DNA of 64,000 nt from Thermohalobaculum sp963721105 (GCA_963721105.1 CAVRHY010000005.1:434001-498000), one strand, 5' to 3'; shown: positions 11,353-20,426, counted from the first letter of the stretch. The notes: generated by a model not told the origin, from the letters alone. Made by a program: numbers and translations.

Positions 11353-12432
11353 TCACGCCGCTCGTTCGGGGAACAGCGAGCGCAGCCCCTGCTCCGAGGC
11401 CGGCACGACGCCGCGCTCGGTGATCAGGCCGGTGACGAGGCGCGCAGGCGTCACGTCGAAGGCCGGGTTGGCGACGGGCGAGCCCGGCGCGACGACACGG
11501 GTGCGCACCACCCGGCCGTCGAGCAGGCCCGCGACCTCGGCAACCTCGCGTCCGTCGCGCTCCTCGATCGGGATGTCCCGGCCGTCGCGCACCGTCCAGT
11601 CGATCGTCGGCGAGGGCAGGCAGACGTAGAACGGCACGCCGTTGTCGGTCGCCGCCAGCGCCTTCAGGTAGGTGCCGATCTTGTTGCACACGTCGCCGGT
11701 CGCGGTCGTGCGGTCCGTGCCCGTCAGGCAGAGGTCGACCTCGCCCCGCTGCATCAGGTGGCCGCCGGCATTGTCGACGATGACGGTGTGCGGCACGCCG
11801 TGGTTGCCGAGTTCCCACGCCGTCAGGTGGCCGCCCTGGTTGCGCGGGCGCGTCTCGTCGACCCAGACGTGGATGTCGATGCCGGCATCGTGCGCCCGGT
11901 AGATCGGCGCGGTCGCCGTGCCCCAGTCGCAGGTCGCGAGCCAGCCGGCGTTGCAGTGCGTCAGAACATTCACGCGGCCCTTCCGCTCGGCGATCGGCTG
12001 GATCAGCGCCAGTCCGTGCCGGCCGATCTCGCGGTTGATCTCGACGTCCTCCTCGACGATCTCGCCGGCGCGGGCAAAGGCGGCGTCGGGGCGATCGACC
12101 GCGCGCAGCGGCGACAGGCGCGCGCGCATGTCGTCGAGCGCCCATTTCAGGTTGATGGCCGTCGGCCGCGTGGCGAGCAACCGGGCGTGCGCCGCCGCGA
12201 TGCCCGCGTCGGAGGCATCCTCGCGCATCGCCAGCGCCATGCCGTAGGCCGCTGTCGCGCCGATCAGCGGCGCGCCGCGCACCAGCATGTCGCGGATCGC
12301 CCGGGCGGCGTCCTCGGCGCTGTCCAGCCGCGCGGTGACGAACTCGAAGGGCAGCCGCGTCTGGTCGATGATGCCGACGCCGCCATCCGGGTCGGCCCAG
12401 ATGGGGCGCCAGTTCCTGCCCTCGACCCGCAT
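11353..12432 (-). CDS. mtnA: methylthioribose-1-phosphate isomerase-like protein
   Basis: MtnA converts 5-methylthioribose 1-phosphate to methylthioribulose 1-phosphate in methionine salvage. The 359-residue protein shows IRDMLVRGAPLIGATAAYG, the catalytic Cys in VLTHCNAGWLAT, and the Asp-containing TGTDRTTATGDVCNKIGTY block. The usual motif there reads more like GADRIAANGDVANKIGTY, so the active-site loop is slightly divergent. The ATG at 12432 (MRVEGRNWRPIW) matches the family start. No mtnK, mtnB, mtnC or mtnP gene lies nearby, so the pathway context is missing. It could also act on 5-deoxyribose 1-phosphate, as some homologues do. Confidence 0.9.
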   Translation of the reverse strand: MRVEGRNWRPIWADPDGGVGIIDQTRLPFEFVTARLDSAEDAARAIRDMLVRGAPLIGATAAYGMALAMREDASDAGIAAAHARLLATRPTAINLKWALDDMRARLSPLRAVDRPDAAFARAGEIVEEDVEINREIGRHGLALIQPIAERKGRVNVLTHCNAGWLATCDWGTATAPIYRAHDAGIDIHVWVDETRPRNQGGHLTAWELGNHGVPHTVIVDNAGGHLMQRGEVDLCLTGTDRTTATGDVCNKIGTYLKALAATDNGVPFYVCLPSPTIDWTVRDGRDIPIEERDGREVAEVAGLLDGRVVRTRVVAPGSPVANPAFDVTPARLVTGLITERGVVPASEQGLRSLFPERAA

Positions 12433-12776
12433 CTCGGTCTCCCTCGCGTCGGCTTCTGTCGGCCTGATAATGACTCGGCGCGGAGCTCGTGCCAACCGGC
12501 CGGGTCAGGCGTGCAGGCGGTGCCGGGGCATCGCGGGCCGCGCCACCGGGAGGCGCATTGCCGCACGCAACCGGCGCTGGCGGCGAGGGCGGCGGCGGCG
12601 TCGAAATTGCTGCACGCCAAAGGCCTTGACCGGCATTTCCGGCCCTTGACGCCCGTACGCCGTCGGCCGACATCGCCCCCCGGGGGCATCGCCGGCGAAG
12701 ACACGGCTTCAACCGCCGCGCTCCCGGTGCTATACCATACGTTGTGAGGACGACCCGCCACCGGGAGACGACGGGG
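12433..12776. other. divergent intergenic region mtnA/zinc-ribbon protein
   Basis: This 344-bp gap separates the divergent mtnA and the zinc-ribbon gene. It contains a perfect CCCCCGGGGG palindrome at 12677-12686 and one good sigma-70-like promoter for the plus-strand gene, listed separately. No small gene is supported. Confidence 0.6.
12708..12736 (+). promoter_or_regulatory. candidate sigma-70 promoter
   Basis: TTCAAC (12708-12713) and TATACC (12731-12736) are separated by 17 bp. The predicted transcript starts near 12743, about 34 bp before the chosen ATG at 12777. This makes the alternative GTG at 12744 unlikely as a start. Confidence 0.5.
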
Positions 12777-14096
12777 ATGCGAACGACGACGACGTCCGTC
12801 ACGAAGACCTGTCCGGACTGCGGGACCTTGAACAAGGTCCTCATCATAACATCCGGCATTCCGCCGCGGTGGCGTATCGGCTGTTCGGGATGCCACCGGA
12901 CCATCTTCGGGGCGCCCGACCATGTGAGCCCGCCGCGCTCGGCCCAGATCGTGCGGCTGCCGGTCCCGGCAATGCGCGCCAGGCGCGAGCTGAGCCCGTC
13001 CGGGGTCGGCCCCGGACGCCTGTCCAGGTTCGGACGCCACGCGGCTCTGCCCGCCATCGCCGGGCGGCGCCGGCAGGAGCTGCCGCGCCATCTCCGGGCG
13101 ATCCGCGCCTCGGCCCGGGTTTCTACCGGGGTCAGCCTCGCGGCGATCTGCGGCATCGTGCTCGCCTCCATCGTGCTGCAGGGCGAGCCTGCGACCGGCG
13201 TCGCCACCGGCGGCGGTGCGCCCGCCGGCAGCCTGCCCGCGAGCACTGCGCAGGTGGCCGCCGCGCAGGTGACCGCCGCGCAGGGGACGGACTCTCAGGT
13301 GGGGGTCCCGCAGGCGGCCGGGGGCCAGCCGACGGCTGCGCAGCCTGCGGGGGCGACGGGCCTGGCGGAGGCCGGCAATGCCAGGCCGCCAGCGCCGGTG
13401 TATAGCTATCCGCGGCTCTCGGCGCCAAGTGGGCCGACTATTCCGGGCGTCCCCGACGAGGCGACCGCCGCCGCCGGCGATCCCGGCATTGCATCGATCG
13501 TCGACCTGCGCCGGCCAATAAAGGGCGCCTATCCCGATCCGCGCGAAGGCATGGGGATCCTCGCGGAGGCCGACCGGCGCCGCACCGACATCGCCGCGGT
13601 TGCCGAGGACGAGCTCGGGCTGTCCGCGGGCAAGCGCCGCGAGGTGCAGCTCCGGCTGCGGCTGGCCCGGCACGACCCGCAGTCGATCGACGGGGTCTTT
13701 GGCCCGGTGACGCGCAGCGCCATCGCCGAGTGGCAGCGCGAGGCCGGCATTCCGGCCACGGGCTATGTGGACGAGGCGGCGCTTGCCCTGCTGGCCGATA
13801 CAACCGAGACCGAGTACCGCGCCTGGCGCACGGCCGAAAAAGCGCGGCGCGATGCCCAGCAGGTTGCCGCCGCCACGCCCCTGCCACGGCCCGACCGGGC
13901 CGTCGCGGATGACTGCGCGCGGCACCTCTCGGGCGAAGTCGCCTATGGCCAGAGCGTCCGCTGCGACTTCCGTGGCCTGCGCGAGAGCATCGGTACGCTG
14001 GGCGGCGCTCTTGCCGGCCTCTTCGACACGGACACGCCCGGGCGGTCTCCTCTGGCGCAGTCGCGTGAGAACCGCCACCGGCCGGGCGGCGCCTGA
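12777..14096 (+). CDS. zinc-ribbon, single-pass membrane, peptidoglycan-binding domain protein
   Basis: The 439-residue protein combines three parts. A four-cysteine zinc ribbon at the N-terminus has CPDC and CSGC knuckles about 25 residues apart. A membrane helix lies near residues 115-135 (VSLAAICGIVLASIVL). A Gln/Ala/Thr/Pro-rich linker leads to a peptidoglycan-binding domain type 1 (about residues 285-335) with SIDGVFGPVTRSAIAEWQ and a second half GYVDEAALALL. This predicts a cytosolic metal ribbon tethered through the membrane to the cell wall. GGGAGA lies 8-9 bp before the ATG. The linker contains short AAQVTAAQ-like repeats. I do not recognise a named homologue, and the function is unknown. 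Confidence 0.8.
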   Translation: MRTTTTSVTKTCPDCGTLNKVLIITSGIPPRWRIGCSGCHRTIFGAPDHVSPPRSAQIVRLPVPAMRARRELSPSGVGPGRLSRFGRHAALPAIAGRRRQELPRHLRAIRASARVSTGVSLAAICGIVLASIVLQGEPATGVATGGGAPAGSLPASTAQVAAAQVTAAQGTDSQVGVPQAAGGQPTAAQPAGATGLAEAGNARPPAPVYSYPRLSAPSGPTIPGVPDEATAAAGDPGIASIVDLRRPIKGAYPDPREGMGILAEADRRRTDIAAVAEDELGLSAGKRREVQLRLRLARHDPQSIDGVFGPVTRSAIAEWQREAGIPATGYVDEAALALLADTTETEYRAWRTAEKARRDAQQVAAATPLPRPDRAVADDCARHLSGEVAYGQSVRCDFRGLRESIGTLGGALAGLFDTDTPGRSPLAQSRENRHRPGGA

Positions 14097-14307
14097 GCCC
14101 GGCATCGGCGACGTCCACAGCGACCACAACATGGACTGCGACACGGGCGCCGGATCTCTGGTCGGGGCGAGCCGCATGTTCGGGCGCGAGCCGACGACCT
14201 GACGCGGGGGCTGCCGTTTTCCGCCCCTCGCCAAGCCTTGCGGCATAGCCGACCGCCCGGCAGCCGCGCGCATTGCCGCGCACGGCCGCGCCGCGTATCG
14301 TGCGCAC

Positions 14308-15568
14308 ATGTCGCACACCACCTTCACCGCCGAGATCGTCGACTGGCTGATACGCAAGGCACTGGGCGACCCCGACATCACGGCGCTCTTCGAGACGCTC
14401 TGCAAGCGGTTGCACGCGGTCGGGCTGCCGCTCGACCGCGCCTCGCTCAGCTGGCCGACGCTGCACCCGTTGTTCCGCTCGGAGCAGGTGTTCTGGCGGC
14501 GCGACGCCGGCACGCAGTTCGAGCAATACATCCACGCCAATGCCGGCAACGAGAAATGGCTGCGCTCGCCGCTCTACCATGTCGTCTACCACGGCATGCC
14601 GCATTTGCGCCGCCGGCTGGCCGGCGAGGGCGCGCTGGTCGACTTCGACGTGCTCGAGGAATTCCGCGACCAGGGTTTCACCGACTACCTGGTGACGGCC
14701 TCGCGTTTCCGCATCGCCGAGGTCGACGATTTCGGCGGCGGCAAGCCCGGCATGATCGCGAGCTGGGCGACCAAGCGCCCCGGCGGCTTCACCGACGACG
14801 ACCTCGAGGCGCTGAAGCGCATCCAGAGCGTGTTCGCGGTCGCCTGCCGCTCGGCCGTTCAGAAGCGCGTGACGGCCAACATCGCGAACGCCTATCTGGG
14901 GCCGACGGCGGGCTGGCGCGTGCTGTCGGGCGACATCAGGCGCGGCGATGGCGAGCGCATCCACGCCGTCGTCTGGTACTCGGACCTGCGCGGCTCGACG
15001 CGGCTGTCGGACACGATGGACCCGGACGACTACCTGGCGCTCTTGAACCGCTATTTCGAATGCGCGGCCACCCCGGTGATCGAGAACGGCGGCGAAATCC
15101 TGAACTTCATCGGCGACGGGGTGCTGGCGATCTTCCCGGTCGGGGACGACTGCGGCGGGGCGGCGGCGCGGGCCGAGGCGGCGGTGCGCGCGCGCGGTAC
15201 GGCTCTGCGCCGCGGCGAACGCCGCGGGCACACCGGGCGGGGCGCCGATCAGCTTCGGCATCGGGCTGGCGATCGGCGAGGTGGCGTTCGGCAATATCGG
15301 CGTGCCCAGCCGACTGGCGTTTTCGGGCATCGGCCAGATCGTCAACACCGTGCAGCGCATCGAGACGGCAACCAAGGCGGCCAACCGGATGGTGCTGGCT
15401 GATGCCAGCTTCGCCGCCACGGCGCCGGGCGACTGGCAGTCGGCCGGCGAGATCGAGATCCGCGATTTCGGCCGCCACATCGAGGTCTTCACCCTACCCG
15501 ACGCGGCAGCGGAGGCGAGGGCGAACCCCGTCGCCGCGACGGTCGTGCCGGACGCGGCGGCCGGGTAG
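14308..15568 (+). CDS. class III adenylate/guanylate cyclase, soluble, one apparent frameshift
   Basis: The first about 215 residues form a GAF-like sensory region. The rest is a class III nucleotide cyclase domain that would make cAMP (or cGMP). The first metal Asp is in VVWYSDLRGSTRLSD and the second in ILNFIGDGVLAIFP. The transition-state Asn and Arg are in QIVNTVQRIETAT. One extra base near 15189-15196 shifts the frame after AEAAVRAR. The continuation GGAPISFGIGLAIGEVAFGNIG runs to a TAG at 15566-15568, giving 419 residues when repaired. No membrane segment is present. This architecture is common in rhizobial and rhodobacterial genomes. The signal sensed is unknown. Confidence 0.88.
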
Positions 15569-15869
15569 GCCGGGCCATGGCCCACCGGCAATGCGGCCGG
15601 ACGCAAGTCATTGTTCCAACAAGACGATTCCCCTGCCCCATGCGGCACGCGGGGGATCGCATCCGGCCCCCGGCGCCTTCCTTCCAGCAAGACCGCGTCC
15701 GCGCACCTGCCGGCGAGCGCCCGGCAGCATCCGTGCTCGACGCAGCCGAGGCGCGCTGCCGACAGCTGCCATCGGCGCCAGCTTCGGCGCGGCCATCCGG
15801 CGAGACCGGCGCGTGCCTCGACGCACGGACACGGGCAGCTGAGGCCGGAGCCAGGCCGCCCGCCTCCGG
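15569..15869. other. convergent intergenic region cyclase/potA
   Basis: This 301-bp gap lies between two convergent genes. It is GC-rich with short imperfect inverted repeats. I see no supported gene, and no T-tailed terminator on either strand. Confidence 0.5.
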
Positions 15870-17099
15870 TCACCGCTCCTCAGGCGCCAGCTCGACCAGC
15901 GCGTCGCCGTCCCAGTCCAGCCGCACCGGGTCGCCCCAGGACACCTCTTCGTCGACAGAGCGGAAGCGGTTGGTGCGCTGCACCTGGATCAGGCTGCCTC
16001 CTGAGGGGTCGGCGCCATCCGCTCCGTCTCCACCCGATCCGGCTCCGTCCAGCCGGACATGGAAAACCGAGGTGTTGCCCAGGTAGGCGATGTCCTCGAT
16101 GCGGCCGAACAGCCGGTTCGGCGCCGGGTCGCGCGCGCCGTTCGCCCGCTCGATGACGATCTTCTCGGGCCGGACCGCCAGGTCGACCGGTCCCTCGGCC
16201 GTCGCCGCATGGCCGAGATCGGCTTCGCCGCCGGCATCCAGCGAAATGCGCCCGGAAGCGCGGTTCGTCACCCGGCCGGACAGGATGTTCACGTCGCCGA
16301 TGAACTCGGCGACATAGCGCGTCGCCGGCTCCTCGTAGACATCGCGCGGCACGCCGAGCTGGGCGATCCGCCCGTCTCGCATCACCGCCAGACGCGTCGA
16401 GACGGTCATCGCCTCCTCCTGGTCGTGCGTGACGATGACGAAGGTCAGGCCCAGCGTCTCCTGGATGTTGACCAGTTCCAGCTGCGTCGCCTCGCGCAGC
16501 TTGCGGTCCAGCGCCGCCAGCGGCTCGTCCAGCAGCACCAGCTTGGGCTTCTTGGCGAGCGCGCGGGCCAGCGCGACGCGCTGGCGCTGCCCGCCCGAGA
16601 GCTGGTCGGGCTTGCGCCGGGCCTGGCGCTCCAGATGCGTCAGCGCCAGCATCTCCTCGACACGCCGCTTCGTCTCGGCGCGCCCCATCCCCTCCATCTG
16701 CAGGCCGAAGGCGATGTTCTTCTCGACCGTCATGTGCGGGAACAGCGCATAGGCCTGGAACATCATGTTGACCGGCCGCTCGTAGGGCGGGATGCGGCTC
16801 AGATCCTCGCCGTCCAGCAGGATCTTGCCCGAATCCGGCCGCTCGAAGCCCGCCAGCATCCGCAGGATCGTCGTCTTGCCGCAGCCGGACGGCCCCAGCA
16901 GCGCGAAGAACTCGCCGCCGTAGATGTCGAGCGACACGCCGTCGACCGCGACCGTGTCGCCGAACCGCTTGACGACGTCGACCAGCCGCAGGTGCGGCAC
17001 GGCCGAGGCGTCCAGCCAGGGCGCGGGCGCGGCGGGCCGGGCCGACGGGGAACCCGCCGGCTGCGGCCTGTCCTCGACGCCGGCGGCCTCCGTCGTCAC
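15870..17099 (-). CDS. potA: polyamine ABC transporter ATPase
   Basis: This is the ATPase that powers spermidine/putrescine uptake. It has Walker A GPSGCGKTT, the Q-loop FQAYALFPHM, signature LSGGQRQRVALARAL, Walker B KLVLLDEPLAALD and the switch His in IVTHDQEEA. A C-terminal TOBE-type domain (about residues 290-405) follows. The GTG start at 17099 overlaps the potF stop (GTGA) and gives 409 residues with a Pro/Ala-rich lead-in before HLRLVDVVKRFG. It is co-transcribed with the upstream binding protein. The two permeases are on the opposite strand. Confidence 0.94.
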   Translation of the reverse strand: MTTEAAGVEDRPQPAGSPSARPAAPAPWLDASAVPHLRLVDVVKRFGDTVAVDGVSLDIYGGEFFALLGPSGCGKTTILRMLAGFERPDSGKILLDGEDLSRIPPYERPVNMMFQAYALFPHMTVEKNIAFGLQMEGMGRAETKRRVEEMLALTHLERQARRKPDQLSGGQRQRVALARALAKKPKLVLLDEPLAALDRKLREATQLELVNIQETLGLTFVIVTHDQEEAMTVSTRLAVMRDGRIAQLGVPRDVYEEPATRYVAEFIGDVNILSGRVTNRASGRISLDAGGEADLGHAATAEGPVDLAVRPEKIVIERANGARDPAPNRLFGRIEDIAYLGNTSVFHVRLDGAGSGGDGADGADPSGGSLIQVQRTNRFRSVDEEVSWGDPVRLDWDGDALVELAPEER

Positions 17100-18184
17100 G
17101 ACCCGGTCTTGATCTTCGTCCAGAGCCGCGTCAGCACCCGCTGCTCCTTCGGGCCGTAGGGAGAGGTGACGTAGAGGTGCTCGCGCGCCGCCTCGTCGGG
17201 ATAGATGGCGGGGTCGCCGATCACGTCCTCGTTCAGCAGCGGCTGCGACGCCTCGTTGCCGTTGGCGTAGTAGACATAGTTCGACGCCTTGGCGATCACC
17301 TCCGGGTCCATCATGTAGTTGATGAACTTGAGCGCGTTCTCCGGGTGCGGCGCATCCTTCGGGATCGCCAGCATGTCGAACCACATGATCGCGCCCTCCT
17401 TGGGGATCGCATAGGCGACCTCCACCCCGTTCCCCGCCTCGGCCGCGCGGTCGCGCGCCTGCAGCACGTCGCCCGACCAGCCGACCGCCAGGCAGGCGTC
17501 GCCGTCGGCCAGCGCGTTGATGTAGGCCGAGGAATTGAAGTCGGTGACATAGGGTCGGATCTTCATCAGGAGGTCGCCGGCCGCCTCGATGTCTGCCGTG
17601 TCCTTCGAGTTCGGGTCCTTGCCCATGTAGTTCAGTGCCGCCGGGATCATCTCGTCGGCGGCGTCCAGGATGTGCACGCCGCAGTCGGTGAACTTCTTGA
17701 TCTGCTCGGGGTCGAAGATCACCGACCAGCTGTCGATCGTGTCGGTGCCGAGGCGCTCCTTCACCGCGTCGACGTTGTAGCCGATGCCGGTGGTGCCCCA
17801 CATGTAGTTGACGGCGTGCTCGTTGCCCGGATCGAACTTCGCGACGCGATCCATGATCAGCGGCCACATGTTCTTGAGATTCGGCAGCTTGGACTTGTCC
17901 AGCTTCTGGAACACCCCCGCCTGGATCTGGCGCTGCAGGAAAGTGCCCGACGGCACGACGACGTCGTATCCCGAGTTGCCGGCCAGCATCTTGGTCTCGA
18001 GGATGTCGTTCGAGTCGAAGACGTCGTAGACAACCTTGATCCCGGTCTCCTTCTCGAAGTCCGCCAGGACGCTCTCGTCGATATAGTCCGACCAGTTGTA
18101 GACGTTAACGACCTTCTCCTCGTCGGCGACCGCGCTGCCGGCCACCAGGATGGCGGCCAGCGCGGTGAAAGCGATGCGGGTCAT
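17096..18184 (-). CDS. potF: putrescine-type periplasmic binding protein PotF/PotD
   Basis: This is the periplasmic polyamine receptor. A Sec signal peptide (residues 1-20, ending GSAVA) precedes the mature start VVNVYNWSDYIDESVLADFEKETGIKV, typical of PotD/PotF. Other family blocks are YDVVVPSGTFLQRQ, NYMWGTTGIGYNVD, CLAVGWSGDV and MWFDMLAIPKDAPHPENALKF. The C-terminus LTRLWTKIKTG matches PotF better than PotD, so putrescine is the likelier ligand, by inference. An AGGGAGA ribosome site precedes the ATG. It leads a two-gene minus-strand unit with potA, divergent from the permease genes. Confidence 0.93.
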   Translation of the reverse strand: MTRIAFTALAAILVAGSAVADEEKVVNVYNWSDYIDESVLADFEKETGIKVVYDVFDSNDILETKMLAGNSGYDVVVPSGTFLQRQIQAGVFQKLDKSKLPNLKNMWPLIMDRVAKFDPGNEHAVNYMWGTTGIGYNVDAVKERLGTDTIDSWSVIFDPEQIKKFTDCGVHILDAADEMIPAALNYMGKDPNSKDTADIEAAGDLLMKIRPYVTDFNSSAYINALADGDACLAVGWSGDVLQARDRAAEAGNGVEVAYAIPKEGAIMWFDMLAIPKDAPHPENALKFINYMMDPEVIAKASNYVYYANGNEASQPLLNEDVIGDPAIYPDEAAREHLYVTSPYGPKEQRVLTRLWTKIKTGS

Positions 18185-18335
18185 GCATGTCTCCCTGACT
18201 TGCGCGCCTCCGACGCCGCAACGCCGGGGGCCTGAATCCGTGGCATCCTAGCGGGCCGACGGCGGCGCGCAACGGCTTGTTGCGATGCACACCGACCCGT
18301 GCTTAGGCTGCCGGAGGGGAGATCCGGGGGCCGCG

Positions 18336-19310
18336 ATGGCGCAGACCGCGAGGATGAGCTGGGGACAGCGCGTCACCATCCTCGTGCCTTATCTCTGGCT
18401 GCTCTGCTTTTTCCTGGCGCCGTTCTTCGTCGTCCTGAAGATCTCGATCTCCGAGCCGGCGATCGCCATGCCGCCCTACACGCCGACCTGGGACACCCTC
18501 GGCGATGCGGTCGAGCACCTGAAAAACCCGCCGATGGACAATTACCAGTTCGTCCGCCCCAGCATCGGCTGCCTGAAGGGCACCTGGGTCGGCGGGGCGA
18601 TCGAGGCGGCCGTCGATCTGCCGCCGCCCTCGACGGACTGCCTCTACACCGATTCCTACATGACCAGCGTCGGCGTGGCGGCGGTCTCGACGCTGCTGGC
18701 GCTGCTGATCGGCTACCCGATGGCCTACGGCATCGCCCGCTCGACGCCGGCCTGGCGGCCAATGCTGCTGACGCTGGTCATCCTGCCGTTCTGGACGTCG
18801 TTCCTGATCCGCGTCTACGCCTGGATCGGCATCCTCAAGCCCGAGGGCCTGCTGAACGGCGCCCTTCTGTGGCTGGGCGTCATCGACCAGCCGCTGATCA
18901 TCTATTTCACGCCGACTGCCGTCTACATCGGCATCGTCTACAGCTACCTGCCATTCATGATCATGCCGCTCTACGCCAGCCTGGAGAAGCTGGACGAGAG
19001 CCTGCTCGAGGCGGCCGCCGACCTCGGCGCCCGCCCCGCCCGGGCCTTCTGGCGCGTGACGGTGCCGCTGTCCGTGCCGGGGATCGTCGCCGGGTGCTTC
19101 CTGGTCTTCATCCCGGCCGTCGGCGAGTTCGTCATACCCGAACTGCTCGGCGGCTCGTCGGTGCAGATGATCGGCCGGACGCTCTGGTCCGAGTTCTTCC
19201 AGAACCGCGACTGGCCGGTCGCCTCCGCGGTCGCCGTGCTGCTGCTGCTGATCCTGGTCGTGCCGATTCTGATCTTTCAGCGCATGGCAAAGCGCGAGGG
19301 TGCCGGCTGA
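18336..19310 (+). CDS. potB: polyamine ABC transporter permease, PotB/PotH type
   Basis: One of the two inner-membrane subunits of the polyamine importer. The 324-residue protein has six membrane segments and the EAA coupling loop EAAADLGARPARAFWRVTVPLSVPGI. An expanded first periplasmic loop (about residues 40-105) is typical of PotH/PotB. The start MAQTARMSWG at 18336 fits. MSWG at 18354 is an alternative. It is divergent from potF with a 150-bp shared promoter region. Its TGA overlaps the ATG of a 25-codon micro-ORF (TGATG), which in turn overlaps potC. Confidence 0.93.
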   Translation: MAQTARMSWGQRVTILVPYLWLLCFFLAPFFVVLKISISEPAIAMPPYTPTWDTLGDAVEHLKNPPMDNYQFVRPSIGCLKGTWVGGAIEAAVDLPPPSTDCLYTDSYMTSVGVAAVSTLLALLIGYPMAYGIARSTPAWRPMLLTLVILPFWTSFLIRVYAWIGILKPEGLLNGALLWLGVIDQPLIIYFTPTAVYIGIVYSYLPFMIMPLYASLEKLDESLLEAAADLGARPARAFWRVTVPLSVPGIVAGCFLVFIPAVGEFVIPELLGGSSVQMIGRTLWSEFFQNRDWPVASAVAVLLLLILVVPILIFQRMAKREGAG

Positions 19311-19387
19311 TGCAGGCGCGCCCCATGCCGACCCGGCCGATGTCGACCTCGCCGATGCCGGCCCTCTTGATGCGGGGGGCCGGCTGA
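19310..19387 (+). CDS. 25-codon micro-ORF coupled between potB and potC
   Basis: The frame starts on the A of the potB TGA (TGATG) and ends in a TGA whose last base starts potC (TGATG). It is therefore coupled at both ends. The peptide is a Met-Pro repeat containing MPTRPMSTSPMP. The 12-bp string GCCGGCTGATGC occurs at both ends (19302-19313 and 19379-19390), 77 bp apart. This suggests the original potB/potC junction was duplicated with an expanded repeat between the copies. Whether the peptide is stable or functional is unknown. It may serve only to pass ribosomes from potB to potC. Confidence 0.4.
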   Translation: MQARPMPTRPMSTSPMPALLMRGAG

Positions 19388-20199
19388 TGCGGGGCGGCCT
19401 GTTCGTGCGGGGGGCGATGTGGCTGGGTTTCGTCTTCCTCTACGCGCCCATCGTCATCCTGGTGATCTACAGCTTCAACGATTCCAAGCTGGTGACGGTC
19501 TGGGGCGGCTGGACGACACGCTGGTACTGGTCGCTCTGGTCGAACCAGGGGCTGATGGACGCCGCCTGGAACTCGCTGAGGGTGGCGCTGGGGTCGTCGA
19601 CGCTGGCGACCGCGCTCGGCGTCATGGCCGGCTTCACGCTGGCCCGGCTGCCGCGCTTCCTGGGGCGGACGCTGTTCTCGGGCATGATCCTGGCGCCGCT
19701 GGTCATGCCGGACGTCATCACCGGGCTGGCGCTGCTGCTGACCTTCATCTCGCTGAACATCGACCGCGGGATCATGACGATCATCATCGCGCACACGACG
19801 TTCTCGATGTGCTACGTCGCGATCGTCATCCAGGCGCGGCTGGCGGGCTTCGACACCTCGGTCGAGGAGGCCGCCGCCGACCTCGGCGCCCGCCCGGCCA
19901 CCGTGTTCTGGCGCATCACACTGCCGCTGATCATGCCGGGCGTCATCGCCGGCTGGCTGCTCAGCTTCACGCTGTCCTTCGACGACCTCGTGATCGCCAG
20001 CTTCGTCTCGGGGCCGGGCTCGACGACACTGCCGATGGAGATCTTCTCGTCGGTCCGCCTCGGCGTGACCCCCGAGATCAACGCCGTCGCCACCATCCTG
20101 ATCGGCCTGGTGGCCTCCGGCACGCTGGTCTGGTCGCTCAGCGTCAAGCAGGCGCTGGCGCGCCGCCAGCGCCTGGCCGCCCGGCCGGCGGAGGCGTGA
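19387..20199 (+). CDS. potC: polyamine ABC transporter permease, PotC/PotI type
   Basis: The second permease of the importer, 270 residues, with six membrane segments. The family start is MWLGFVFLYAPIVILVIYSFNDSKLVTVWGG-like, and the EAA loop reads EEAAADLGARPATVFWRITLPLIMPGV. The SFDDLVIASFVSGPGSTTLPM block is characteristic of PotC/PotI. The ATG at 19387 overlaps the micro-ORF stop. With potA and potF on the other strand, all four components of one transporter are present. Confidence 0.94.
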   Translation: MRGGLFVRGAMWLGFVFLYAPIVILVIYSFNDSKLVTVWGGWTTRWYWSLWSNQGLMDAAWNSLRVALGSSTLATALGVMAGFTLARLPRFLGRTLFSGMILAPLVMPDVITGLALLLTFISLNIDRGIMTIIIAHTTFSMCYVAIVIQARLAGFDTSVEEAAADLGARPATVFWRITLPLIMPGVIAGWLLSFTLSFDDLVIASFVSGPGSTTLPMEIFSSVRLGVTPEINAVATILIGLVASGTLVWSLSVKQALARRQRLAARPAEA

Positions 20200-20296
20200 G
20201 CGCGTCGCGGCGCCATCCGGCCCAAAGAACAGCCGCGTTCCCGGCTCTCCCATTCCCGTCAACCGGGAGCGTTTCGAGAAATTTACCGCATTAAAA

Positions 20297-20310
20297 TTGA
20301 TCGCGATCAA
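20297..20310 (+). promoter_or_regulatory. perfect FNR/FixK-type box
   Basis: TTGATCGCGATCAA is a perfect 14-bp palindrome that matches the FNR/FixK consensus TTGAT-N4-ATCAA at every conserved base. Its centre (20303.5) lies about 41 bp before the transcription start predicted from the -10-like TATACC at 20331-20336. That is the class II activator geometry. The surrounding 70 bp is unusually AT-rich for this window. It lies 117 bp upstream of the ATG of the membrane cyclase gene. Confidence 0.75.
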
Positions 20311-20330
20311 GGATTTCGCGAGTATTCCCG

Positions 20331-20336
20331 TATACC
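20331..20336 (+). promoter_or_regulatory. -10-like element downstream of the FNR-type box
   Basis: TATACC sits 20 bp after the end of the FNR/FixK palindrome, with no good -35 box. This is expected for an activator-dependent class II promoter. Predicted start near 20343-20345. Confidence 0.5.
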
Positions 20337-20426
20337 GTTTTCAGAGTGTCTTTCTGACGCGCAACGGTCGGCTTCATGCCGTCAGTCCGACGCTGAACGA
20401 CGGGTTGTCATGGTGGCCGCCGGGTG

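Noticed and set aside
10198..12747. Very long open frame (over 800 codons) on the strand opposite lipA and mtnA
   Set aside because: GC-rich codons leave antisense frames open. The translation is Arg/Ala/Gly-rich and shows no domain, while lipA and mtnA on the other strand carry full family motifs.
12744..12776. GTG at 12744 as the start of the zinc-ribbon protein
   Set aside because: It falls at the predicted transcription start, whereas the ATG at 12777 has a ribosome site and begins the ribbon.
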